From contig JAHLEZ010000003.1 in assembly GCA_020726505.1 (NCBI GenBank), positions 1,860,001 through 1,924,000 on the forward strand: a DNA stretch of 64,000 nt, written 5' to 3'. Both the position numbers and the translations under genes were made by a program. Source of the stretch: Leptodontidium sp. MPI-SDFR-AT-0119 (Eukaryota > Ascomycota > Leotiomycetes > Helotiales > Leptodontidiaceae). Shown in pieces: positions 35,521 through 48,450 of the stretch (the stretch's first letter is position 1; the number at the start of each line of letters is the position of its first letter). The notes under the pieces are model-generated. The model saw only the letters and a list, made by a program, of their open reading frames with translations. It ran no database searches and was not told the DNA's origin.

Positions 35521-38083
35521 GCTGGTTGTCGCAAGAATGTCAATCTGGCTGTTCTCTACTCGGTAAGCAGATGTCCCATGATTATTGCTGTAGTCGTACT
35601 TCGTCAATTTAAGTTTCCCCAAGAGTCAAGCACGCAGACCGAAGTTCGGACGAAACCCCGTCATAACCCGACATGAAAGCTAAACATGACCCTTTTTTGA
35701 CGTACAATATTCTTATTTTGTAGATCCTCTTTGCCGCCGAATAATTGACTGGTTGCCACCTACTCAAGTAGCTTTCAACGAATTCTTGTGTTGCACGTCG
35801 CAAAACTGGCTTTCTTCAAAAAGAAAGTGGGAAAAGTCGGCAAGAAGCTGCCGAAAGGGGAGCTAGCCACCCGCTTCATCTGAAATCAACTTACTTTTTC
35901 CACATTCACGTCAAACACGAATCAAAGCCCGGATATACGGCGCATACGACGAGAATGCGACATTTGTGTTACAGATCAGTGGTCTTTGTTGCACATCGTA
36001 AAATATTAACTTTGAGGAAGAGGGTCCTATGATGTAAAGGAAAGAAAGTTCCGTTTTCAGCTGAAGTGTGAGTTGGTGATTCCTCATTAGGCAGCCAAGT
36101 CCCAGCCACTATGCAGCGGTCACCGCATTCGGATATACTTACATCGCGATGCAAACTATCGGATATAGCGAGTTGTCTTACTAATTCAATACCAGTTGGG
36201 CGAGATTCCAACGATAAACGATTCAAAAATACCATTATTGCTACAAGAGATGACTGCCAGTTATGAAGTCTTATTTACCCCCGCCATCCTCGCAATACGA
36301 GGACATAAGTTTCAACACCACGTAACAAACCTACACCAACCAGCCTCGCTTTTACTTTTTTGATGCACATCGCAAAATAACCCTCCATTCAAGAGGGTCC
36401 AGCTGGGAAGGATCAAAAGAATCGTCGGGCTGACGACGATGCGCTGTCACCGCCGAAAAACTTTACATGCTTCGGCGATTCAAGACGCTCAGCCCTGCCG
36501 AGGAGTGGCCGGTTAGAGTTTCGCATCGCCAACAGCTGGCAGTGGATCTTGATGGGGCTGAAAGGAAATTTTCTTTTTTTGCTTCTGCTTCTGTCTTCGT
36601 CGGTGTGTGTGAGTTTGAAACTCTGATGGGTACCTTTGTTGGAAGGGAGGGGGTTTTTGTTGCAAGTCGCAAATCAGAGTTCTCTTGGAGTTGGGGCTGT
36701 TGGGAGGAGACGTGACCAGCGAGTTGTTGATCCGAAAGGGGGCCGGTTGGCGAGATGTGGCTTGGTGATAACCTGATGTCAACAACTGAGATACTGCCAG
36801 ATGGGATTTTATGCGTGATGCTTTGCCTCGGACAGAGATCGCTGGCCGGTACACACTGATGAACACAGTAAAGATTGCCTTCCAGACGATCTTCATCGAC
36901 ATGCCCACTCAACAAAAGTGGGAAACCAGCACTCTACCACAAAACGAATACGAATCTATCAAAAAATACCCCCGAAAACTGCCCATCGTCAAAGTCGTTT
37001 GGACCCCTTACAGCTCAACCCGCGAATCTCCAACGAAACAGAAATAAGAAATTCGCGAATCGTGACAGCGGTTTTCCATCCGGCGTTTTGATGCACATCG
37101 CACCCCGTAAGCCGAGGCGGTCTTTAGCCCGAAAACCTTGTTCCTGACATGCTCTGATCTGACGAGGTCCTCCCTGCTTCATCAAAACATCAACGACAGA
37201 GGGTTTTGCTTTTTTGTTGCACATCTTAATCGCCAAGGTACCAAAGTCTTCATATGTGTGTGTGTGTCTTGACTGGTTATCATGAGGCAGTGAGGTTTCA
37301 TGGAGTTGAATCTTGGAGCTCATGGCTACAGTTGTAGGAGTGAAGGTTGTCAAGTTGCAGTGTCACTTTTGGATGACTAGGATTTAAAATTCGATTCTGT
37401 GAAGATATCAGGTAGATCCCATGTTATCTGGTCTGATATAGCAGTAAGGTTTTGCCCTATTGTTAACTCCGCGGCCATATGGCTCCCAAGGTCGATGGCT
37501 ATTGAGATGAGTGAACATCCGCTCCGAAATGGATGCCTGAGAGCAAACGTCGAAGTTGGTTGAAAACAAAAGAGCACAGCTAGATATCATTTCTCTTATT
37601 ATTTTGAAAGCACATATATATCCAAGGATGAAAGTATCTCGATATCCTTTAGTAAATCATTGCCTATTCCTAATTGGGAAAGTGAGGGCGAGCAAAATTG
37701 AATGGCGACAACACCACTTCACAAACAGCCTTCGGCGAACCCACTGCCAACAATGGGACAACAAAAGAATTCTCCAAATTTTGTTGCATGTAGCAATTTT
37801 GTACATCGAGTCATCCTCATCACAAGTCTCCAACAAAATCCCAGTATAGTGGATTCACCAAGGCTCGCGATATCGTAGACCCGTTACTTCCACCCCACCA
37901 AGGACAACATGACAGCTGATTTCTAACAGTGACACGACTCGACGTCAAAAATTGCGACGTGCAACAGAAATCCAATCTCATGCTCTTCATTTGCCAGATG
38001 TGAATTAGAGCCGGGAAAGCTTGCTGTAAAAGGGATATAATGCGAGGTCGAGTGTTTGGAAGGATGGATATACGCTGGAAATA

Positions 38084-38113
38084 AGCAGCAGCAGCACAGC
38101 AGCAGCAGCAGCA
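38084..38113 (+). repeat. AGC trinucleotide repeat
   Basis: About nine AGC units with one CAC interruption, in non-coding DNA. Confidence 0.85.
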
Positions 38114-41100
38114 AGCCCAAACGAGCCTCATGACCACAGACCACACACCACAACCAATTCCCAAGAGGAGGGAAGGAGAAGTCCATGCTCGGATGCGCGT
38201 TCATGCATCCGGGGGGGCGGGATAGCCAACCAGATCGCACTGCCATCCAATGGTTTGGTGGAAGCGATGGAGACGGAGGCGTGACACAAGATGTGAAGAC
38301 GATCAAGAGAGAGAGCTCGAGTCAGGTCTGCACAGCACGATGGGCGCTGGAGGGTGTATGACGTTCAGGGAGCCAGTAGGAAGCCTCTCCCCAAGCCGGC
38401 CGCCAAGATATGTCCCCAGGCCAGAAAAGCGAATCTCACTCCTCGCATGCATCGTCGTCGTCGCCCCTATCCCCTCCATCGACCTCCCCCATGAGGAAGA
38501 TATCACATTCTGGACTCTCCTCTGTCATATTTGCGAAGCTTTTGTTGCACGTCGCATTTTCGACGCTGAATCGTGTCACATCGTGGACATGGTGCCAATT
38601 ACAGCATAGCGTGATGCCCGGTACCAACCACAGGCGCAGAAACTGTCAGATCAAGCCTTCACCATGCGTCATTTTCTGTGCGGGCTGGTCTTGTCTCCCT
38701 ACGTCTGCCCGCTCCGCTGGTTTGTTCGGGCGTCGCGAAACTCAAAACTGGTCACTAAAAGGGCTGAGAGATGAGAGAGCTGCATATCAAAAAGTCTAAA
38801 TCATGCGTGGGCGTGCCGTGGAGAGGAAATAGACTTTGTGACTTGACTGTGTTGAGGCCAATTTCGGGGGTGAGAGGGCGGCCTGGTTGGCTATTCAGGA
38901 CGCCGTCTCCGGGGTGCATCGATATGTTGTTAGCTTGTGGTCCAGACTCTTCAGGGGTCCTTCAAGATTTGACATCTTGTCTGCAGCCCAGGAGGACGGA
39001 CGACCGTGAGAGGGAAATGCTAAAGTAAAAGCGAGAGTAGAAGTGCAAGCTCAAAGCTTCAAAGGACACAAGCAACAAGCTCTCTCGGATAGACAAATCG
39101 CATCCAACGTCCTCTCTCGACCTAGACTCCCCAGGTGGTACATACAGCATAGGTAGACTGTGATGTCCAGGACCTGAACTCCAACAAGCGAACTTCGAAA
39201 TTCAGAGAGCAAAACCGAGGAGGGAAACTCCATCGTACGAGTCCGTACCCATCAAAACTCCCACGATTCGAAAAGCCCCATCCAACACTGACTAACCAGC
39301 CCCGTCTCGATCCACAATTCGAGAATCCCAAATGGCAATCATCTCTCTCCACCAGAAAAATAAATCACGCATCCCCACATCCGGGATACACGACTCGCTG
39401 TATGTGGGGATGAGAACCTGACTCGGGTACATTTCTCGGGCACATGAGAGACAGACAAGACAGGACAGACGGCGACGAGGGTAGCGGCAGCGGCCGATCC
39501 TGAAACGAAACCCCATGAACCTGAACTGAATCGAAGTGATCGAGCATCTTGCATTCCACATCTCCCTTCTCCACATGCTCGTCTGCAAGTCCCAAACCAA
39601 AACCCACCCGATAACCCCTCTCTGCTGATAAATCCAGCCAAATCCAGCCAAATCCAGCAAATAAGCAAATCCAGCAGAAGACATCGACTCGTGCTCGTTT
39701 TTGAGATGTGCAACAAAAACTTTGATGCCTCCATTCTCTACCTGTAGGATGGCTTGCTTTACCTTCCCTGGGATGGATCCGGAGTGTTATTTGTGGAGTT
39801 GAAGAAGATGCATGCAGATGATCGATGATCTCCCTTTGTGCTGCCGTTCTGGTCCAGGGGAAGCGGGAAGGGAAAAGGGGGAGGCAGGAAGCTTCAAAAG
39901 ACTAATGTCAGGGGAGCATGAGATATCACGGTCGTCTGGATAGCTGCTGCAGCTGTCACGATAATGCTACGGAGTAAGGCTCGGCGTCGATATGCAACAA
40001 AGAAATTTATCGAGCTGGAAGGAGAGAAAGCTCACCGGATTCTTTTGATAACTCTTTTTGGTGGAGAGGGGATGTGCGGGTTTGAGATCCAGTGATTTGC
40101 TGGGTTGAGAAGCAAGGACTAACTGTCTAGATGCCTCCTAAACTCCTAGAAAGATGACTACTTGCATTGCGCTTGTTAGCCAAACGAGACTGTGAGGAAC
40201 GATTTCTCAATTTGGAAATACAGAAATCGGATAGGCAACTCTCACTTGGAGATTTCCGGAATACTAATGAGCTATCTTATGGACAACGGGCTTCAGACGA
40301 GACCGGACAACTATGGAGGTATTTACATTCTATGAATTCTTTTTTTATGTTAAATAAACATTAAAAATGCAAACCGGGATATCTAGCTACCTTTCTAAAT
40401 AGAGCAAACCCATGAAAAATGATGCGAAAGACAACGACGAAAAGCAATGGCATTACTACTGACCTCCTAAGATCCTCTAGTGATTATGTCGATGTACTTG
40501 ACCTTGATACTTACGAACTCCTCGATGAATTCAACGTACTCCCGGCAGCCTTGGGCAGGTCGTAGAATAACTTTGCTCCTGTGATTAGCTTCTCCTACCC
40601 CTTTAACTCAACGTACTTTGGCTGGACACGACCAAATAGCTTAAAATCCGCTGGGGATGATTCAAGCTTAGCTCTTATCTCTAGATTAACATAATTGCGA
40701 TCACGGGGCAAATTTTGGAGGGGTGAATTGGTAACCTGAGGATCGAGGCTTGAGTCAAGGCGTTATCAATTGCCAAGGGTTGGAGCGGTTCTAGGTGAGA
40801 AGGACTAGTTGGATGTTGACTGGATGAATTGCTGCAATAGGCGAATTCCGAAAGGGGGATTCAATTTTACGTAGGAGGATAGAAGACTTAAGAGGACATT
40901 GGAATTTATGGAGATGAATTAAGGAAATTTTTTTTTTGAAGAAGTGTGGATTGTTTGGGATCGGATGAAGAGCGAGGGGTCATTGTGACCTTAAGTAGGT
41001 GTAGAAGAGTTCCCGAAACAGGTAGAGAAGGAGGAAGATATATAGAAAGTCATAGATTGGGGAATCAGACTGAGCTCGCTTCTACAGCCACGATCCAGAG

Positions 41101-41327
41101 AATTATTTACACGTTTAGATTTTACTTGGAAAGGGAATTTTGGGACTGTATTACAATTCGGCATTTATTCGTTTTTGATGAAGAGTATTCGTATCAAACG
41201 ACAACCTATGGGACGATTTGTCCCAGCACGAAGTAAGGAAGCCAGTACAGCAACAGCACTTTTCAATTCAAACATCCACACTATGCCAAACACCATCCTC
41301 TAATAAAAGGTGACCGAGCCAGCCAGA

Positions 41328-43435
41328 TCACCCCTCCTTTACAGCCTCAATGACAACATATTCCCACACCGTCCCCATCCTCTCGCACTCCTCCACAATC
41401 CCCTCATCCTGCCACCACCACTTATCACCCTGCACGTACCAACCCCACATCTCTTTCCACAGCATCCTACCCACGATACTCTTCAGTTCCTGTTTTGTGT
41501 TCTCCGTCTCCTCTGCGTTCCCACTGCCACTTGCATTACCGTGCCCGTTCGCATTCTGGGTGCTTGCAGGGGAAACGGAAGCGAAGAATCGGACATTGGC
41601 AATCGTGCTCCCTTCAGCCCGTAATCCTGCATCTGATAGCCACACTGGGAAAAGACGACTGGGGTTTAGACAGCGGAATTGCTTCTCTAGATGTAGAATC
41701 AGGTAGCTGTCGAGCCAAGCTCGCAAGCGCGGCCCAAGCGTTGCTGGGAGAGGTGATGGGTCGAGAATGGTGAGGTGTAAAGTGCCACCTCTCGCTGGTT
41801 TCGGTACTGGGATGGTGCTCGTTGGACTTGTTAAAATTGATTGGGACGATGTAACCGAGTTGAATCTTACAACTGTGGTCAGTGTCCGATGGCACTCTTT
41901 CAGAATGGAAGGGATTGATGATGCTGGTAGAAGAGACGGGATAGAGAAGGCGTGGATTTCGGTGAATATGCTGGATGCGTAGGGTAGTTGCGACGTCGGT
42001 CCTGGGACTAAAAGGGGGTGGATATTCGGGTATAATTTTGGAGACAGTGGGTTTGTGGAGAGGTGGTGGACCGCAGTTGCGGTTGTCAGTCCCGAGAGGG
42101 AAGAGCAAGATGCTGCATTATCGTCAGTAAATGGTCTCTAGCATGTCCAAATGCTGCTGTACATACCATGATTTTCATACAGCGACAAGACTTTAGTCGG
42201 TTTGGAACCAGTAGACACAACAGTCTCCTCTGAACTAGATTTATTCTTCAACGTCCTAAGTGCGGTCAACATCCAAAGCTGCTTCTCTAACTCAAGCTCT
42301 CTGTAAACAGAAGCATCGGCAACTTCGACCCATTCCTCCTTCAGGCGCTCGAGAACAATTTTCGGACTTGCAGCTTCCATTCTTCGAATGCTCCTCTGTA
42401 GATGCGCTATCTCGGTGGGAGGTACTTTGTGTCGCCTCTCCTTGATTGGACGAAGTGTCGTAGATGAGCGTCGTTGAGGTACTTTGGGGGTTCCGCCATC
42501 ACATTCCCACGTCTCGGGTGGCTTCCATGTATACGACGGCTGAGCACGCTTTGTAATTGGAAGCCCGGTCCGCTGATTGACTCTCTCACTTCTCACGGTA
42601 TCCTTTGGAGGAGTCTTGGGTGATGCGGTGATGGGGAGAGGAAACTCGAATGTAGATGGAGGCGAACTACATCGTCAGATTTGGTTCGCACAGGGGAATA
42701 TTAGATTGCTTACGCCTTTCCAGATAAGTCTTTCACGAGGACTGGCACAGTTCCGGATGCTGAGATATGGACAACCGTCGCTGTTTGCTCTGCAGCCTTG
42801 ACGCTCTCTCTCGAGGATACCGTCACTTCGGTGCTCTGAGTGACAAAAGAATTCTCACTCAAGGGTTGGACAACTTTCCCAGAGCTGGTAACAGACTCTG
42901 CACCGGAGTCCCAGGTAGACTCCGTCATGGCTGACTTTCCAGTCCATCCCGAGAAGACGGATTCAGAAGCTGGGAAGCTATTAATAATGATTTAAACAAA
43001 AATAGACTTCTGCGCACCTTCAGAACGAGCAGAGAGCTCACCATCGGAGTAATATGGCGGACTTCTACCAAAGAAGCCATTCTTTGGTATCCGGGTGGTC
43101 GTTCCAGGTAATTCTTGACCTGATGAGTCCGAATCCACTGTATAGTCAGACAGTCTTTGAGAATTGCTGACAGGATCTTCGATGGTTGGTGCTGGAGTGT
43201 GACTGCGATATCCTACTCTACTCGGGGCTTCTTTCCTACTGGAGCCGAAGAGGTTCAGAAAAGACGGTTTCTTCTGTCCAAAGGTTGATCCCGATGAATT
43301 CGAACTTCGAAGAGAGGATCCTCTGGACAAACCTGGAGTCTTTCGACTTGTTCCATTCGCGGATTCTTGCTCTTTACGAGTCTTTCGCTGACCCACAGTT
43401 TCCCTGGCGGGGTCGGTCCAAGAAACATCGAACAT
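41328..43435 (-). CDS. Methyltransferase-like protein with a long disordered N-terminus
   Basis: Four exons give 644 aa: 43435-43042, 42969-42714, 42666-42167 and 42112-41328; donors GTGAGC, GTAAGC and GTATGT; all phases agree. The first ATG in frame is at 43435. Residues 1-220 are Ser/Thr-rich and disordered (SSLRSSNSSGSTFGQ). A charged helical part follows (AHLQRSIRRMEA, LERLKEEWVEVADAS). The last 200 residues resemble the end of fungal class I SAM methyltransferases: SIPSILKECHRTL, GGTLHLTILDPSP, LEKQFRCLNPSRLFP and VWLSDAGLR. The expected Gly-rich SAM motif I is not obvious; after YENHG the sequence is ASCSSLSGLTTATAVHH. A 33-residue insertion (VVRFNSVTS to PKPAR) lies between the TLTT and GGTLH blocks and might be an unspliced intron. 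The assignment rests on the C-terminal part. Confidence 0.6.
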
Positions 43436-44973
43436 GTTGAGCGAAATGAACGGTCTCAACGGGAGATCAACAAACGAAATGCGGGACAAGAAGATGATCT
43501 ACCCTCTGCGATGTGGCAAGGTATAGGTTACGGTATCCATGGATCCATCAAAAGAAAGTCATGATGAAATGTGACATATTTCATTCTCAGCCACGAGGAT
43601 AAGATTCCGTGACGCGAAACGAGAAACTATCCCTTGCACATGGGAGGGAGAATCGAACGTCCACTTATTTTGCTTCCCGCTGGGGACAGCATTGGTGGTG
43701 CTCGAGTGCGATATTGCAGACGCACGTTGCCGTTGAGATGCGGCATTCAATAGGTGCCGTTTTGCTCTGGCCACACACGACGCTGTTGGTGAGATGCGAA
43801 GAGCACAGCAGCAGTTGCACGAGAATCCATCTGCAAAGGGAGGCCGGTTAGATAAACGGTGGGTGGCTTTGGGACGTTGGGTACCTGATGAAGTGAGGAG
43901 AATAGGAAGGGGAGGGGGTGAAGAAAGGGGGGCCATAGGTGCAACAAGCGAGGGGAACTAACCCGTACTGGGCGATGCCAGCCAATCGAGCAAAACAAGT
44001 AATAAGCCACCATTTTCATCCCTCTCTTCCGCTCCGACCTCTTCTCCCTCATGCTGTTTCCACTGCCATTGAATGGAGACAAATGCTTATCATGATCCTT
44101 TATTTCATGCAGCGCTCCTCCGTGACCTCGTGATGCTCATCTCCAGTCTGAGACCAGGGAGAGCTCAAGTGGCCGGGCCGATGAAGTTTCTCGTCGATCC
44201 AGATTTCGTGCATGATGATGTATGCATCTCGAGGTGTCTACCCTCGAGATCCAGTCCTATGTACGACACAACGAGGGTCAGAGATTTTCAACGCATCCCG
44301 CCACAGCATCGTGCGCCGGGAACGCAGAGCGGCCATAAGTAGCACAGGTCCCTTTTCTGGGATGAATTTTAGAGAGAGATTCCACATTTGCCAAGCAACA
44401 GAGGTTGGGGTGAACCAAGTGGTAGCTGATAATCGGAAAATGTGACAATATGATAGTATGATTCAGGTGGACAGTGATGGAAGCCCCGATGAGATCCAGG
44501 ATTTTGAAAGCTGGCTATTGAGCAGTCGAAAGGGGGCTGGAGCGAAATCTGTTCCCCTCACTTCGCCTTCTTGCCGGCCAGCCTATGACAGTTACTCGGC
44601 CTTTCCTTTGCCCTTACTTTTGGACCTTGCCTGAGCAGCTGGGTTCCACACGGAAACATGCAGGACGCTGGTTTCAGCCCATCACTGCTGGACGACGGCC
44701 GTCGTGAAATTCATCCTCCCGTACTGCGGACGCACTTGAGGACAGGTGAGTGGTTATTCATCCCAGCTGGTCCAATGAGCATGGCAGGAAAGCGCCCCTT
44801 GTTTTCAGTTTCGTTTTTGTTGAAAAGTGCCACATTCAGTGTCAACCCCACATATTGTTTACTTCTAGGGGCGGTTTCAAGGATGAGATTCCACTTTTCC
44901 TGACAGCTGTATAACTTCCTGCTCATGCCCACGTTTTCTCCATGAGCTGTCAACTAGATTGAGAGTCGCAATC
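43436..44973. other. Divergent intergenic region
   Basis: Lies between the start codons of the methyltransferase-like gene (minus) and the purine permease (plus), so it holds both promoters. No protein-like ORF was seen. Confidence 0.55.
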
Positions 44974-46992
44974 ATGTATTCCATCAGTAATGCTGTCCAT
45001 GTTCTTGACAAGAAAGTCGCTAGATCAACCTTTGGTCGAGTGTTTCGACTGGAAGGCTCTGGGCATGTATGTTGCTCCCTCAGCATTGGGATATTGGACA
45101 CCACTGATGATACGCAGCCGAAAGAACGGAAAGGCTCCCATTTCGTCACTGAGGTGCGAGCTGGGTTGACAACCTTCTTCACCATGGCTTACATCATAGC
45201 TGTCAATGTAAGTACCGATTCCCTTCTTGGCCTTCCGGTACTAACATGTTTGGAGGCTTCCATCCTTTCCGAGAGTGGAGCAACATGCGTTTGCAAAAAT
45301 CCATCAGACCCGTCATGTACAGAGGACCTGGAATATGCCAAATGCTTGATTGGTATGAATCCTTCACTCCGTGAAACTTCAATTGCTAATATTAGCAGGA
45401 ATCAAGCGTGATCTCACGACAGCGACAGCAGCAATTGCAGGCATTGGCTCGGTTGCTTTTGGATTTCTCACCAATCTTCCCGTTGCCCTGGCGTAAGTTC
45501 CGCGCCACCCTCAAGGATCACTCGAAACTAACATATGACAGGCCGGGCATGGGGCTCAATGCTTACTTTACTTACCAAGTCGTCGGTTTCCATGGCACTG
45601 GATCCGTTTCCTACGGACTTGCCCTCACCGCGGTGTTCATTGAGGGCTGGATCTTCGTTTTTCTTTCTCTCATCGGCATGCGCCAATGGCTCGTCAAAGT
45701 CATCCCTGCTTCGGTCAAAGTCGCAAGCGGAGTTGGTATTGGTATCTTTCTGACTGAGATTGGAATGTCATATTCAGGAATTGGATTGATCTCTGGATCA
45801 AATGTAACCCCCACAGACCTGGCTGGATGTCCTCCGCAATATATCGACGCATCTACTGGTAGATGTACAAGCCACAAGATGCAGAACCCAACTGTAGGTA
45901 TTCCTGTCAGAACCCATCGCATCGCCTTCTAATCACGAAACAGCTGTGGATTGGGGTCATGGGAGGAGGCGTGTTAACAGCTTTCCTCATGTCTTATCGT
46001 GTGAAGTCTGCCATAATTATCGGCATCGCCCTCGTCTCAGTCATATCCTGGCCGTTAGTACCCTCCCCTCCCCGATATATACTATGCTAAATTTATTCAG
46101 ACGAGACACCACATTCACCTTCTTCCCCCACACCGAAGCAGGCGACCACATGTTCGACTTCTTCAAGCAGGTCGTTGCCTTCCACCCAATCGAGAATACC
46201 TTCGTGGCTCAAGACTGGAACATTGGAACAGCTGGCGGACACTTTGCACTTACACTTTTCACATTCCTCTGTGTTGATATGATAGATGCAACCGCAACTC
46301 TCTACTCCATGGCCCGTTTCTCAGGCGTCGTCGATCCGGAAAGTGGTGATTTCCCACGCTCTACTCTGGCATACTGCTGCGATGCCTTCACAATCTCCAT
46401 CGGATCTCTCCTCGGCTGCTCTCCAGTGACCGCATTCATTGAATCTGGAGCTGGTATCACTGAAGGAGGCCGAACAGGGCTCACTGCCATCACGACAGGC
46501 GTGTGCTTTCTTTTGTCCATATTTTTTGCCCCGATATTCGCGTCTATCCCGCCATGGGCAACTGGCTGTACTCTTATTCTTGTTGGCTGCATGATGATGC
46601 GTCAAGTCACATCCGTAAACTGGGCATTCATCGGCGATGCCCTCCCAGCTTTCGTTACTATTGTCTCAATGCCTTTCACCTACTCAGTAGCGTACGGGCT
46701 CATCGCGGGTCTTTTCACCTACACTGTACTGAACGGTTTGATCTACATCACGAAAGTCATCTCTCGAGGCACAATCCAACCACCCGATGCTGACGCGGCT
46801 GAGTATTGGACGTACAAGCCAAACAGCACAAATCCTCCGTGGTTCGTTCGCGCCGCGCAGGGGAAATTGTGGAAGGCTGGCAGGTTTGAGAATATTGAGA
46901 CGAGATCTGTTGGCGAGGGAACTGTGGCCTCGGAAAAGGAATTGGTGGAGAGTGCTGCGACGAGAGTTGAGTCACGGGAGGTTACGATGTGA
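44974..46992 (+). CDS. azgA: AzgA-type purine (adenine/guanine/hypoxanthine) permease
   Basis: Seven exons give 575 aa: 44974-45066, 45118-45207, 45256-45352, 45399-45492, 45542-45893, 45944-46053 and 46101-46992. Introns are 46-51 bp, near the fungal minimum, with GTATGT, GTAAGT, GTATGA, GTAAGT, GTAGGT and GTTAGT donors; all phases match. The N-terminus GRVFRLEGSGH|PKERKGSHF and RAGLTTFFTMAYIIAVN are family hallmarks. Key transport segments are visible: LPVALAPGMGLNAYFTYQVV in helix 3, DMIDATATLYSMA and the helix-10 region SPVTAFIESGAGITEGGRTG. Length matches Aspergillus AzgA (about 580 aa). It is a plasma-membrane proton symporter for purine salvage. The many tiny introns make it easy to mis-annotate, but nothing looks broken. 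Confidence 0.93.
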
Positions 46993-47422
46993 TGATGAGA
47001 TGTGCTTGGATATGATGAATGGTAGACATGAGAAGAATGGTTTCTGGGAGGTCCTCACGATATTATGAATGTATGTAAACAACATGTTTGATATTTGGTG
47101 ATCTTTGGCTCTTCATTTCGCAATGAAGCATTCAAAACAGTCCACCCTTCGTTCTTGAAGGACACTAATCTTGGATCTCGCTGTGATGCTTGCCTATTTG
47201 TTGCGGTTGATGCCTAGTAATTCATGGCGTAAACCTTGGTCTTGAAATAAAAAAAATTCCATCAGCTCCAGCTGTAAGCACCAAATACATTGCCAAATAC
47301 AAAACTACTAACACCAAAAGCTTTTCGACCAAATATTCTAACACAATGAAAGGCACAAGCTAGACATCGCACAATGTAACACAACTGCCCCTCCTTTTGC
47401 GGACTACACCCACCTCGCGCAC
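46993..47422. other. Intergenic 3' of the purine permease
   Basis: Holds the probable 3' UTR and terminator of the permease and the end of the next, opposing candidate gene. No other feature is seen. Confidence 0.5.
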
Positions 47423-48450
47423 CTACAACTCCACCTCCAAAACATTCTCAAGCTCAGCAATACCACTAACCAACAGTTCATTAATATCTGCCGTGATAGA
47501 TTCCTTCTCCTGAACAAACATCCCCGGCACCAGCAAACTATTCAATATTGCGACACCGTCAAGTCCACCAGGATCGAGTCCACAAGACTCATCAGTATAT
47601 TCACCATGACGCAACTCTTGTCCATGTACTTGACCGCAACAACATTATGGGCGAGAAAGACTGCTCCTGTTGCAGTTGGTCGACGTAGGAGAATATTCGT
47701 GTCATTGAGATGAGATGTGATCGAACTTCGTGGATGTGTGTTGCAAAGATATCTGGCTGCGATGATGGCAAATTAGCAGATGGCTAGGCTGTGAAGGTTT
47801 TCGGGGAAAAGTTACCTGGATGCCCGGGAGGCTATCGAATCTCGGTTGGCCTGCGGATGGTTTTCAGACATTCTTGAGTTGAGGAAATCGATTGCGAATG
47901 ATCTGAGAGCGGTATTAGTGTTGGTAGACGCTAGGATGTGTTCATTGAATCTTGGATCGCTCCTTAGCCATTTCTTGGCATACGAAGTGAAGTGAATGAA
48001 GGAGTTGGCCTTGGAGCGTATTCGAGAGGAAATAGATTGGGAAGATGTCGGTTGTTCGTGAAACTCAAATCCCTCTCTTCCGGGGGATCGTAATTTCAAG
48101 TTTCTCTTTACATTCCGAGTCGCTGCTCAAGTAGCTGTTGGGACATAGAAAGGTGAGACACCCTCGGAGATAGGAGACTAGCGTGATACTGAGATTGAGG
48201 GTTGTATTGGGGAAGTGTTGGCAGGAGCCCGTTAGAAGTCCTGTGCCATGGCCTTATGATGGATTGAACCGCGGAAGTAATCCGTAGCGGAGGCAACATA
48301 AAACGCTCTGAAGATATCGGTGGGAAGGTCAAGCATGGGCCAGCTGTTGGTGTATCTGGCGCAGAGCTGATTCCTGGCAGCGAGGAGGGGTGTGTATCTC
48401 CGCAAGCCTGGTTTGAGGAGAAAGTTGATGTCATTCTGATCTTGATCCAT
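47423..48450 (-). CDS. Unassigned candidate gene, exon structure unsure
   Basis: Protein-like fragments on the minus strand: from ATG at 48450 MDQDQNDINFLLKPGLRR with LDLPTDIFRAFYVASATDYF; then at 48099-47812 a frame with SYAKKWLRSDPRFNEHI and ALRSFAIDFLNSRMSEN; then CNTHPRSSITSHLND, and at 47614-47423 SGIAELENVLEVEL up to the stop. I cannot join them into one frame with good splice sites and recognise no domain. It may be one gene with four or more exons or a decayed one. Confidence 0.3.

Larger units (their letters stand above)
31905..40000. repeat. Dispersed array of a quasi-palindromic 15-bp motif, 24 or more copies
   Basis: Consensus TTGTTGCACATCGCA, usually preceded by extra T and followed by AAAA and then often AAACTTT. 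Plus-strand copies start at 31905, 31992, 32087, 32269, 33195, 33467, 33549, 33642, 34031, 34134, 34207, 34311, 35046, 35788, 35986, 36360, 36657, 37088, 37214, 37780 and 38542. Minus-strand copies occupy 37953-37967, 39702-39716 and 39986-40000. A looser copy with a longer centre is at 32471. The core is TTGC-N5-GCAA, two inverted half-sites around a variable centre (ACATC, ACGTC, AAATC, ATTTC). Close neighbours are often 73-104 bp apart. Flanks between copies are mostly unrelated. I noticed no good copy outside this interval. Function unknown. Confidence 0.85.
31544..41327. other. 9.8 kb gene desert downstream of the kinase gene
   Basis: No protein-like gene on either strand. Frames here are short and have no domains. 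From 31.9 to 40.0 kb it carries a dispersed motif array (listed separately). From about 40.1 to 41.3 kb the DNA becomes more AT-rich and has no motif copies. The desert is not uniformly AT-rich, so it does not look like classic RIP-mutated transposon sequence. Confidence 0.6.

Noticed and set aside
39292..39734. Overlapping minus-strand frames of about 130 codons
   Set aside because: Two overlapping frames are equally open, neither has protein-like composition, and a motif copy lies inside.
31905..40000. Motif array considered as a CRISPR array
   Set aside because: Copies are degenerate, spacing is irregular, orientation is mixed, and the host is a eukaryote.
31905..40000. Motif array considered as a repeated peptide-coding unit
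   Set aside because: Copies fall in different frames, stops lie between them, and no codon-like pattern of variation is visible.
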